Under the pieces are notes generated by a model. It worked only from the letters and a program-made list of their open reading frames with translations. It searched no databases and had not been told where the DNA came from. A DNA stretch of 64,000 nucleotides from Malachius bipustulatus (Eukaryota > Arthropoda > Insecta > Coleoptera > Melyridae). The DNA lies in NCBI GenBank assembly GCA_910589415.1, contig OU342633.1, positions 39,376,210-39,440,209 on the forward strand. The letters run 5' to 3'. Positions 10,757 through 21,747 of the stretch are shown in pieces. Each line of letters opens with the position of its first letter. Position 1 is the stretch's first letter. The translations under genes were made by a program, and so were the position numbers.

Positions 10757-10830
10757 TATAAATAGATGCAACTACACTTCATTGCCAGTATAGAAATTCT
10801 TCATTCGTTTGCTCACTTACAAAAACGAAG
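10757..10830 (+). promoter_or_regulatory. Copy 2 TATA promoter and non-coding exon 1
   Basis: TATAAATA at 10757-10764, CCAGTA with the likely start at A10787, and exon 1 to G10830. The donor reads GTAGGTATGT because of a 4-base GTAG duplication, giving two possible GT donors (10831 and 10835). The P/THAP insertion has moved everything upstream of about -70 away by 594 bp (element plus duplicated target site). Confidence 0.65.
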
Positions 10831-10929
10831 GTAGGTATGTATAAAATCCGATTTCAAAACATAGAAAGCCATTTACCTTTTACCTTTCTTTTCATATTAT
10901 AGGTACTGTTGTATCTTTAATATTATGCG

Positions 10930-11390
10930 AAAAAAAAACTCAACGACAGATTCGTTGGTCAAAAACAAACAAAAAAATTTCTATTAACGTGTGTCAGAAA
11001 ATGCACCGTCAAAGAGGATGTCAAAAAAAAAAAGATCATTTTTCCAGTTTTTTGAAGATTTTTGAATTTTTTTTTAAGAATCGTTTGATGAGGTACAAAG
11101 CTCAGCTTTTGTACATGTTTTATCGTTAATATTAGGCTACCTTTTTAATACCAATTCAGTTTTACCATTTGCGGAGATCTCAGGAATGAGAGAAGTTTTT
11201 TGCCCTTCATTTTCTGACATATGTTTTGAAACATTCAAAGCGAATTTTCCATCGTAAATGGTCTGTTTTGTCTAAAAAGGCTCAATGTTAAAAATTATGA
11301 CCAAGATTACCTTTTTTCCCACAAGTTAATAGGAAATTTTTTGTTTATTTTGGACAAAAGAATCTGCTTTTAATTTTTTTCGCAATATTA
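10930..11390. mobile_element. Intronic inverted-repeat element, family I, unit 2 copy
   Basis: Homologous in position and sequence to 2050-2500. It has the same arms (aaaaacaaacaaaaaaatttc at the left, acaagttaataggaaatttt at the right) and diverges by small indels. Confidence 0.55.
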
Positions 11391-11785
11391 AAGATGCACC
11401 TGTATATTTACTTGGTAGTATATTCAGTATAAATATACACAATCTTCCTATCACACCTTTTTCTATTCACATTTTTTCTGGAGAATTTTGTCTCACATCA
11501 AGTCTTGAACATGCAATATTTTCTAGTTTGAGCAACGCAGCTCCCCAAAGCCTCATGTCTTGTCTACAGTCTCGAGGCATAGAATATTCCAGATAATCGA
11601 ATTTCACAAAAAACACTAGCAATCTACAGAATGCAAGTTTAGCGGTCTCGTCCTGATTATAGTTTCAATTTTAATAATAGTCAGTTTTAAATTAGTTTTC
11701 CGTGTGCAACTTTGTGAAGCAATATAGTGTTATCTCGAGTGTTATATATCAAAATTTTCGGAAAAATGTGTAGATTACTAATATC

Positions 11786-13100
11786 TAGAGAACGGATTAT
11801 AGGCAAAGTGCCTATCTGTGCCTTTTTTGCCTATTTGAGTATCTGGTGCTTATTTTCACAAAAAATGCCTATTCTTGCCTATTCAAATAAATGTAAATTT
11901 ATCCACCTCAAAATACATTTCATGCTAATAATTAATTATTAACTTTGAAAGAATCTCAAGTCAATAGCCTATAACCCCTTGTAGAAATAATAACTGACCC
12001 GGACACCTGTGGTCCGAGCTTTGTAGCAAAATGCTAAGTGTAATATTGTAACGGAACCACCCGGGGCCCGTTGCTCTTTCGCAAAAGCCACTGTGATTTG
12101 TCTAGTTTCTCGAATTTCTCCCTAATAGGACCGCTGTGATTTCATTCGTTGTGTTTACCGTTGTGTTCACGTAGTTACCCATGCTCGTTGATTGAGGAAT
12201 GCCAGGATTACTATGGCCGAAACGGATGCGCAAAAGAACCTATTGTGACTCATTGTATCTCGGTTAGTTGGGATTTCTTTCGGAAAAGCGGGGAAATTTA
12301 CTGAAACTTGTTGTTAACGGTGGACTTCCTATCAGATGTCTAAAAGCGAATGATGAGCGAGAGAATTCGTTTGCAGAAGCGTAAAATGGTGAAGGGCGAG
12401 AGGGGCTGTGATTTTGCATAGAGAGTATAAAACAATGGAAAGCGAATGATGGATCCCTTTCATGCAATTTTCAAACTCCAATCCATTTCGGATTCCACTC
12501 TTTTGCACACCTGTGCTTTCTTATTACTTCGTTTTGCTTTTATTTCATTTTTTTGATTTCATTTCAAGCAACAGCTTGAATTAATTAAAGAATATAACCA
12601 TTTTGATTACAGACTACCCGGGATATGGCGGAAGTGTCTGTCTGATTACCTATTCAATAATTTTCTTTGCCTCGTAGCGCGTGGCTGCGTTTTAATTTCC
12701 TAACAATTTTACCTTTAGGTAATTACGCTCCTATTCTTGCACTGTTTGCTTTTTCGGTTTGGGTTGATTTACCGAGGGAGATGGAAATAATTTCCTTATC
12801 ATCCTACCTAGGTGCAATCCATTTCAATATTTGTAATTGTTTTATTAATCAAACAACGTGCTTGATGTAAAACAAAATCTTAGGAAAATTGCTGTAAATT
12901 TTTGGAAATCGGTAGGAATTTTTAAGGCACATATAAACGTAAATTTCTGTTACTCATTTTTTCTGTGTAGTGAAAGTTTGGTAGTAAAATTTGCCTATTT
13001 TATTGCCTATTTGGTTCAAGTTTAAGCCTTTTTATTCCAAAAAATGTGCCTATAAAGGCGCCTATTTTGAATTTTTTCTTTGCCTATGATCCGTTCTCTA
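11786..13100. mobile_element. 1,315-bp hAT-like non-autonomous element
   Basis: Ends TAGAGAACGGATTATAGGCA and its near-complement (...TGATCCGTTCTCTA) are flanked by an exact 8-bp duplication CTAATATC (11778-11785 and 13101-13108). Unit 1 has the single site near 2800-2812. The size of the duplication and TAGAG-type ends fit hAT. Several GCCTAT hexamers cluster within about 110 bp of each end, as expected of transposase-binding subterminal repeats. The middle (about 11,950-12,870) has no GCCTAT motifs, shows no transposase and may be captured DNA. Confidence 0.85.
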
Positions 13101-13108
13101 CTAATATC

Positions 13109-14791
13109 ATTGGGGCGTGACTTATAGAAGTGGTAGGAGGGTAAACGCTTCTAACTCATAAACCCATAAACCGCCCCTACGAAAAAAATATTTTAGGTGC
13201 GAAAAAATGGTAGAAAATGCTTCCCAGAAGTACGTGTTACAGATAACATATACATTACCTTGTAAAGTACATTTCGTGTAGAACAATTGTATCTCTGAGA
13301 AGTTTTTTTTACAGGAACCTTTTATTAGATTAACTGTTTCTTCAGGTGCAGCAAGAAATACTACACATCATTGGCTCTTATTCTAATCCGCATCACAGCC
13401 AAATTTCCAACCGTAATTTGTTGATGGTGGTAAATAAGAAGAGCCTATGAATCCCGATTCCATTCAATGCACCTCTCTACTGTCGTGTTCAAAGCTGCTC
13501 GATTTCAAAGTTTTCGGTAGAAACTTGCCTCTGCATGAACAACCACCATCTTAATTATGCTAGGCTTTTCACTCTTTTCTTGGACGGTAAACATCACAGT
13601 CTTGTAGACCTGAAAAAGCAGCAATGAAAAACTGCTCTTTGTTCTCTTATATCTTTCCAAATGACTTGAAAAATAGTAAAAACTAAATTCAGAAAGATTT
13701 GTTTTTTACGAATATCTCGATGTAAGCAGAATTTTCTGATGTTCTCAACGAAAAATCATTGACCACCAAATTGCCCATATTTTTGCAAAATTTAACCCAT
13801 CCAGTATCTCTCAGGGTTTCCAAGATCCTCTTGCTGTTCATTCTTATCCTGGTGACGCTGTATTTCCAGTTATTATCAGTGATTGTTTTAAGACGCTTTT
13901 GGCCATATCTATTTCCATCATACTCCTAATTTTCTTGCTGTAATCCACCGATAATCTGCTTCCTGTTTAGGAATAGCGAAAGATTCCGACTGCTGCTGCA
14001 GTAATCCACCACAACTATTACGTAAACACTGTCGGACTCAGCCTTAGAGGTTATACTCTAAAGTTACACTACACCTAAAGCAGAGTTCTCAACAAAAGCT
14101 CCAACGTCGCCTTGTTCTATTCCTTCTCTTTGTGGAGGTTTGATATGTGTGCCATGCCAGTGGTAGCCTCTTTGGTAGAGGAACTCTCGTAAATTCAAAG
14201 AAACTTCAAACCCTCATATTTTATATAAAAGTCATTGTGTCTAAATAACTTCCAAAACTTCTTTTATAGTAAGGAGCAATCTTCGCGGTAGCTGCCAAAC
14301 GGGTAGCATTTTTTGTGTATCACATAAATAGTTCTCGCTGGAACCCGGTTCAGGTAAAGAAGTTATCTCAGTTAGTATTTCTTTCTACTGGCTTTAAAAA
14401 CGACCCTCATTTATGAACGACGTTTGGTATTCAAGTTGCATTTATCATCGTGCAAGAGATTCTCCTTGATCGCCGAACTTCGACGGATTTCAAAACGAAC
14501 AGCTGAGCTCATAAACGAAGTTGCACGACTAACTCCAGTAAAGACGTGTCTCCAGTAACTCCAGGGTCCGTGAGACTATTATTTAATGATAAAATCATCG
14601 ATCGAGGAGAATCTTTTAAAGGAATGCAACCACATCACAAAACAACAAATGTCGGACATCAATTAGAGACATTTTTGGAAGGAGCAAAAAATCTTTGCCT
14701 CGGCTGGGTGTCCGACATAAGCTAAAATAATGAAAAAAAAAGTTCTTGATATGTTTTTTTTTTAACAAAGATCATTTTTAATGTGTTTCAG
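13109..14791 (+). other. Remainder of copy 2 intron
   Basis: Aligns with copy 1 intron 2806-5335 apart from two segments present only in unit 1. It ends at the TTTCAG acceptor, whose G is 14791. The full copy 2 intron would be 3,961 nt (10831-14791). No internal gene seen. Confidence 0.6.
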
Positions 14792-14807
14792 TTCCAACTT
14801 CTACAAA

Positions 14808-15008
14808 ATGGCGTCCAAAGGAATCCTGTTCGTCGTTATTGCATTTGGTCTGGTAGCATCCCTGTATGCGCGAAGCGCTCTTAAAATGGACGATTTTGAC
14901 GAAGCCATGGCTAATAAGGAGATGGACAATCTTGAAAAGAGATCGTTTGAAGGTTCCCAAAGCAACTTCGAGACTGAAATATTTGAAAATGCTATGGCAC
15001 CTAAGTAG
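14808..15008 (+). CDS. Secreted peptide copy 2 (66 aa, short tail)
   Basis: Closest relative of copy 1. Signal peptide at residues about 4-20 (GILFVVIAFGLVASLYA), then the same acidic segment, a dibasic NLEKRSFEG site, and an abrupt end at ...NAMAPK. The 16-residue cysteine-containing tail of copy 1 is missing because the DNA jumps from the APE/APK codons to sequence found about 300 bases further on in copy 1. KR is a classical prohormone-convertase site, so a peptide of about 20 residues could be released. In 65 aligned codons I count 13 that differ from copy 1, and only one difference is silent. Start chosen as for copy 1. Function unknown. Confidence 0.78.
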   Translation: MASKGILFVVIAFGLVASLYARSALKMDDFDEAMANKEMDNLEKRSFEGSQSNFETEIFENAMAPK

Positions 15009-15180
15009 AAGGATGTAATGTAGTTTTTCAAAAAGTATTACTGTTGCGTAACTGTCAATGCAAGTACATATATTTTGTCTATGTGTACTTGAGCACACAA
15101 AAATATTTTGAGCACAATCCTTACCTAATAATCGTGATACTTACCCAGCTATAATACCATATTATTATACTCGCCATTAC

Positions 15181-15186
15181 ATTAAA
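15181..15186 (+). terminator. Candidate poly(A) signal, copy 2
   Basis: ATTAAA followed by a TGTTGTTTTATTTG stretch that is conserved after all four genes. Confidence 0.5.
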
Positions 15187-15309
15187 CACTATTAATACAA
15201 GTGTTGTTTTATTTGTAGTTTACAGACCAGAAAAAAAAACTACTCGAGCATCGAGAGCTTAATTATTGTAGTTTTCATAAATCGGTTCAATGTTGATTTT
15301 GGAATATTT

Positions 15310-15740
15310 ATCCCATTTTCTAAATGAAAACTAGCAATGAAACCGATACGTACATTTAGTAACTTAGCCTTTTTTTCTATTTTGAAATTCTATCATTTCT
15401 TATTATTCTATCGGTTTTAGCCGTACCTTCGAATTTCTAAAAAAAAACGACAAAAGAAATCTGCTAACGGCTAGATTAGTAAATTCCAAAACGAGCAGAG
15501 TAAGTTTCACGTTTAAGGGTAGCTTAGGAATGGTGGGAAAAATATTATTCTTCTGTTTTATGCCCTAAAAAACTGGCAGATCTTGTGGCCAAAATGTATA
15601 CTACCACTTGAACACGAGCAAAAAAATCGCGAAAAAGATACGGTTTTAGCGTTTAGGGGTTCAAGAGATGCGGTGAACGCGAAAATAACACCATCGTGTT
15701 CTGCGCACCCGAAAACGGGAAGTTATCATAGCGAGCCGCT
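15310..15740 (+). repeat. 3' flank segment shared by units 2, 3 and 4
   Basis: Stretches such as ctatcatttcttattattct and the gtttaggggt...cgaaaacgggaggttatcac-like block recur at about 25860-26240 and 37330-37650. They belong to the duplicated unit rather than to a gene. Similarity between units 2 and 3/4 is looser than between 3 and 4. Confidence 0.5.
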
Positions 15741-17484
15741 CGTTAACCGTTAACCAGTCACGTTGAACCGGCTGATCCACAGGAAATCGGTGCAGATCGT
15801 ATAGGTTCCCGCACATTCGGGAATTCAGGAATAAAGGTCTTCGTTAAGAGGCCATTAAAGAATGAACCCAAAAAAGTCTAAAGAAGTAAAGGGAGACAAC
15901 ACCAGGCTGCAGACAGACAGGTCAGACTGTTCTTGGCCGGCTCCTACAGAAACAGCCGCTAACATGATCAAAATGGACGTCAAATAGAAGGTCAGACTAC
16001 TTTTTGTCAGGTGCGCTCACCGGTCACAACAGCTTGGACAGGCATTTACAACTTATGGGGGTGAGGGGTAAAAGAATGGTGTTGATTACATTTTCATTTT
16101 TATAAGAATTATTGATTTTATTGCTTTTTCATCCAATGAAATTAAATTATTTAGACATAAATTAACCACAGCAGAAATAAAGGAACGATTAAAAATTAGA
16201 AGCAAATAGGAAAAAATGTTCCAGGTGAACGTTCTCGTATCAATATCCGAGATGCACGCAACAGAAGAATATCATCCGACTTACATTTTCTGGTCCAACA
16301 CTTTCCGCAATCAACTATTCCCATGACCGACATAAAAGCGTTCTCAAAGTTGCCAATTCAGTATAATTTTCTCTTTATCCAACCTAAGATACGCTTATTT
16401 CAGATATATTGTGAAGTTTCACGCACACTGGCAACAACGGAACGGGACTCCCAACTCTCCCTTTCTGTTCCATGAATAAATCTCGATGTGCTTTGAAACC
16501 TCCCTCTCCTCTCAAGCGGGGGATTCGAGGATTCGCTGGAATTTTCGCAATCAACTGAAAACAAGTCAATCATGTTATCGAAATTATAATGTTCTTTAAT
16601 CCCACGGTCGCCATATTTATGACGCTAACAAGACGCGTCCAATTGCCTAATCTTGGATCTTTATTAGGCAAAAAGTGGGGATATAGAACTGGAACTTCCC
16701 CTCCAGTAGAGAGGGGAATTTTACAGTCGAAGGACTCTTTGATCGCAGAATGAGTTTATTTGATTTTAAAACTACTGCCAGGAGTAGCCGGTTTGATACG
16801 CTCCACTTCTTATTGTAGAAAGAATCTTCCAAAGGGGTTTTCAGTAGATTAACGGTTACAAAAACATATTGAATGAAGTTTTCCCGTGGAGGACTAATTT
16901 GAATAACCAAAACCATAGTATTAATAATGTTGCGTCCCATTTTTTACTTTACATTTTCTACTTCCTTTCAATCCTGCCTTTCCGCAATCTTCCCTCCTGT
17001 TGTATGTTTTTCTTTTTCTTCAGCCGTCGCAAGAGTTCATCTCGCATTCTCAGGACGAAAATGTCTCCATACACGCTTTCCGCGTCGCTGCCATTGTTAC
17101 ACATAACGCATTTTTGTCTACGCAATCCAAGAAGAAGGCATCCTCGATTACACCAAGACTACTTCAAAAACCATAAGTTTGCACGCATTCCTTAAATAAT
17201 CCGCATTCCTGATTTTATCTTAATTATTTATTTGCTCGTCACGGCACTCACTTATTTTCAAATACCGCATTCTTCCAAATCAAATGCAACGCATTTGGTT
17301 CTTCGGTCAGATATTAAGTTCGTCCACAATCAATCCCAAAACAAATAAATTGATTTTATTTAACTATGCCGGATTAGAAATTGTACTGAGGAAATTCAAT
17401 GTTTACAGTATGCGAGTACAATAATAGGATCATTTTAGGTACAGTACAATTTTTATACGAAGGCGAATAAGGTCTTACTGCGCA
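15741..17484. other. Unannotated sequence between units 2 and 3
   Basis: No recognisable gene, RNA or mobile element. Short open frames on both strands have no convincing features. Confidence 0.45.
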
Positions 17485-17643
17485 GGGTGTTCTCTAAGGA
17501 GATGTAATGCCTGAGAGGAAGAAGGGTGTTCTCTGTGGAAAGATGTAATGCCTGAGAGGAGGAAGGGTGTTCTATGAGGAAATGTAATGCCTGAGAGGAG
17601 GGAGGGTGTTCTCTGGGGAGAGATGTAATCCCTGAGAGGAATG
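17485..17643. repeat. Minisatellite, four units of about 40 bp
   Basis: Four imperfect tandem copies of a unit containing gggtgttctct and agatgtaatgcctgagagga. Overlapping minus-strand frames here arise from the repeat. Confidence 0.85.
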
Positions 17644-19735
17644 AGAAGTCGATAAAATCGAGATGGTGTGAACCCGCTTTGGCTGCGGGGAACCACACCT
17701 GCGACTTTGAGCAGGTGTGGTTCAGGTTTTGCTGCGAAGATCGATGGGAAGTAGCCGAATTCGAGCCCGGGGATGGTAACTAATGTACTAATTTCTCTAG
17801 CCGTACTGCGAACCAGTCTGCGGGTTCACCAGCTAGACCCTAGACGACCCTCGAGCCTTCCTTTGTGGGATTCGAGAACGAATCCCTGTCATGATGGACG
17901 AGCTGTTAGGAGACTGTGGCAACCGACACAGGAAACTAGAATAATAACAATTCCAATGAAGTTAATGGACATAGCGGGAATTTTAATGGAATAATTAGGA
18001 GGTTTCGCAACTTGTGTAATCGTGTGAAGTACCTACCTAGAGGTGTGTTTATAATAGTCATAGGGAATAGGAAACAAGTTCAGTGGATGTATAACCGTTA
18101 CTCGAGTCACTTAATAAATAGTATAAATTTTCTTCGTGGTCTTTATTGTTTTTTTTTTTGTATAATTATTGAACTAAATAATAATCTTCCTAAAACGTCC
18201 ATGAGGCACGGTTTCTGGTCGCAGTTTTAAATCAAGGGAGCTGACATTTTTTTGGGAGGAAGATATCGACAAAGAGTGATCTGGTACTGTATTTGAGTAA
18301 AATAGGTCGAGCAGTTCCAAAATGGGGACTTTTTGAATTTTTGAAAAAATTGCTATTTAACCCCTATGTAAGAAAGATACAAAAAAAACTTTTCACCCAA
18401 ATTAAATTGTTTGAAATTTGAGTTAATGGAAGAATATTTGCATCATGTATTTCTATTATAAATCCAGTGGCGTGGGTAGGGAAAGGGTAAAAATGGCTAA
18501 ATTTCTATAATCGTTTATGAGCCCATTTTTGAAGGAATTTAACAACAAAATGTACAGCTATTTTGTAACCTTTAACCTCAAAAAATTTCAAGAAGCAAGT
18601 AAGAGAAATGGAGTAGATATTCGAATTTTTTTTACATGATGTTTATTTCTCTAAAATTTCAAATTTTCGGTCTTCAAAACTCCCTTGTAACTTTTTTCGA
18701 ATATATTAAAGATAGTGTAAAAATAGCATTTTTTAAGTAAAGTTGTGGAGGGCATAAGAAAAGAGACAAAATTGTTAAATTTTGCCAATGTTTTTTGTTT
18801 TGTAAAAATCAAAAATCCATTTTATGACACGTTTCCAAACGAAATGAAATGGAATTTTCACAGTAAAATATCACTACGCTAATATGACCTGACTATGGAA
18901 CATTTCAGAAATCCAATTTAAAAAGCGGTGAAAATATTCATAATTGAATCGCTATTTATGCGATTGATGCGCAAGTAGATTTTTTTAATTTTCACGTAAT
19001 TGAAAAACTCTGGGAAACACAAATATTTGGAGTTCTCTTCAATTAGGTAACCTGCTTTATGTCAAAATAACTTTTTTATGTCGAGTTCATTTGTTGTTAT
19101 AAACATACTTTTTTAATTAAATGAAAAAGTTGAAATAAAATGCCAATATGTGGTTGGCAGTTATGTTCTGGGTAACAAACAAAATATATTTTTAATTTTA
19201 ACGGGGTTGTCGTAGACTCGAAAACGTATCTCGATACGTGTTATGGGAAAGTCTAGGGAGCAGTTAAAGCGAGGCTAAGGTAGAGATGAGCGAAGAAACT
19301 AGAAGTATTATTTTGCCGCCTATTATCAGTCACCAAAGTATCCATTGACAAAAAAAAACTTTTGCTGCCTAGACAGAGAGGGGGTAATAAATTTTGGTCG
19401 CAAGACATAATATCACATCTACAATGTTAAAACTATGAATGAAGTCTCAAACTTTTAAATTTATGAAAAAAAACGACCCAACAAACCCGCACACGGCTGG
19501 GATATAAAATATAAAATACCAAGAAGAATTTTATTAGTTTATTTACGTTTATTTAAGTAATAATTATTATTCCTTGAATGCAGCAAGAAAAATCTAATAT
19601 GATCTTCAGCAGGAGTTAATTCAGATTCTTATTCTATATATCGATTAATTTTTCACAAAAATGTCTAAATCGACACAGTTAAGATTAAAATGCAAATCAT
19701 TGTTCTTGAATCTTCTATTTTTATCTATTTATTGT
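17644..19735. other. Unannotated AT-rich sequence upstream of unit 3
   Basis: No supported gene. The part from about 18,240 to 19,200 has the low-information AT-rich look of decayed transposon DNA, but no termini or coding could be assigned. Unit 3 homology begins near 19,745. Confidence 0.4.
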
Positions 19736-19881
19736 TGTTCAAAAGGTTATTAGGTAATAATTATCCTCGTTCCTATTCCTGTTATCACCTCTACTTGGTA
19801 TAAAGATTTTTGCTAATTTGGAAGTTTTTGCCCTTAATTACTAGATCTATGTAGGTACTTTAAACGCAATTAGTTTGATAG

Positions 19882-19965
19882 TATAAATAGAAGCGAGTAC
19901 ACTCCATTATACCAGTGTACAAATTCTTCATTAGTTTGCTCCTCTTCTTCTCTCAGGAAACGAAG
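19882..19965 (+). promoter_or_regulatory. Copy 3 TATA promoter and non-coding exon 1
   Basis: TATAAATA at 19882-19889 and CCAGTG with the likely start at A19914. Exon 1 runs to G19965 (52 nt, slightly longer than copies 1 and 2 because of a ctcttctt expansion), followed by a GTATGT donor. Confidence 0.62.
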
Positions 19966-21747
19966 GTATGTATAATAAAATCCCTAGTAAAATCCTATTT
20001 CAAAATATACGAAGCCAAATATCTTGTACCTTTCTCTTCATCTTATACACTTACACTTACGATGTAGTAGTTTGTCCCATATTCTGTGTAATACAACTCG
20101 AAAAGTATGAAACTATCTCAATTTATTTTACTTATCTCACCATCTTCACTACCTATTTGAATTTTTTCTGTCGCATTTCGTCTCACAACGGTCGTGATCG
20201 TGACTATGCAAGTCTCGTGCTTAACTCCTCTTAACAATCGTATCATCAACAGGAACAAATGCATTTTGAGTCCCAGCCCCTCTGATGAGTGGATACTACT
20301 TTGGAATTTGTGATGAACCAAAATTGTAAGAATGTGCAATCTTAAAGAGAGGAGCAACCGAGGGAGCAACAAACTTCGAATTCGATTTTCATTTATTTAA
20401 AGCAAAGCAGAACACCTGATGCTGCTAGCTGGGAGGTCCTTGTGAAAAGCGAAAGATCAGTGGACTTTGGTGCTCGGAAAGTGGTGTTCGCGTTACGGTC
20501 GAGCTCCAAAGAGAAACGCCAGCAGGCAACTCAAATAAGTTGTACTTATTTGTCTTTGTCGGTTTATCTGAGAAAACCTTTTAAACCAGCAGTAAGTGTA
20601 CCATTCATCGTCAAACTACTGCCAAAGGGGTAGCTAACGTCGGTCAATTCTTGTGTAAGCATTGTGTAAAAGTTCTACCAAAATCCTGACAGGATCGTCA
20701 CTGCGAGAGGCTATTCGAATCTGATTTGGTCGAATGTGTTAATGTAAAAATCCTGGAATAGTTCCAGTTCTACATCTAAAGCTCAGTCGACATAGGTTAC
20801 CTGTGATTGGAGAATATTTGGATGGTGAACGACAACCTTTAACGGATTACCATTTTACCCGAAAGGAGATCAACGAGTAGATGAATCTGTTAAACCGCAG
20901 ATAGGAATCATCACTGTGAGTTTTTAACCTGTTAATTGTGCTACCTCCCATTTAATTGTTTTCAAACGTACATTTGACAAAGCAGAGTAGTGTTTGGTTT
21001 ACCAATTAATGTCAATTTAGTTTAAGGTATTTTACTGTGTCTATTAAAAAAAAAATTCAGGTAGGAAGGCCAACTACCTGCGGGCTGGTGCTTGTAATTT
21101 ATTTAACTATATCTAATATTTTGATTTAGCTCTGAATTTTTGTTAGAGTTTGTTACTGCTAAATTCCCATAAATTACCGATATATTACCAAGCGTCCCCA
21201 TTGCCGAGCACCAACTATAATAGATCCTTATTATGAGAAAACACTCATAAATTTTTATAATATCAAAACGGGAAAGAGTTCAAGAAGAAATAAATTCAGG
21301 TCAATTCCCGTTCCACTGCAAATTTGATTATATTTTCCTTTGTAGAATCTCTCCATACTTATGGATGACAAATAAAACATTGTTAAATATTTATCATCCA
21401 TCATTATCCTATTGATCGTTGAAACTCGCGACAATCTATAAAAGTCAAGTTTGTACTCTATGACGTTGCACTCTGGCTTGAACGTATATCTAGGGGCACT
21501 CCAAGCTTAGAATTTAAATCTTTAATGATCAGATAGCGGATGCAACTTACAGCTTCTTGTTTACCAATGGCTAAGGATCCGACTAATGAAGTAAATCCAC
21601 CACAACAATCACATAGGTAACCACTTTCGGGCTCAGCTTTAGAGGTTACACTCTAAAGTTACACCTATAACGCAGTGTTCTGGAAAGAGACTCGAACTTC
21701 GCTCAGTTCCATTCTCTCTCTTCTCTTTTTGGAGGTTTGATGGAGGA
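19966..21747 (+). other. First part of copy 3 intron
   Basis: The proposed intron is 19966-25375 (5,410 nt). From about 21,590 to 21,745 it aligns with the unit 1 intron (near 4110-4285) and with unit 4 (near 27805-27950). The stretch 20,230-21,530 holds no recognised feature. Confidence 0.5.

Noticed and set aside
17453..17698. Two overlapping minus-strand frames of 70-80 codons with repeated RTPS/HYIS-like blocks
   Set aside because: They simply translate the 40-bp minisatellite in two frames.
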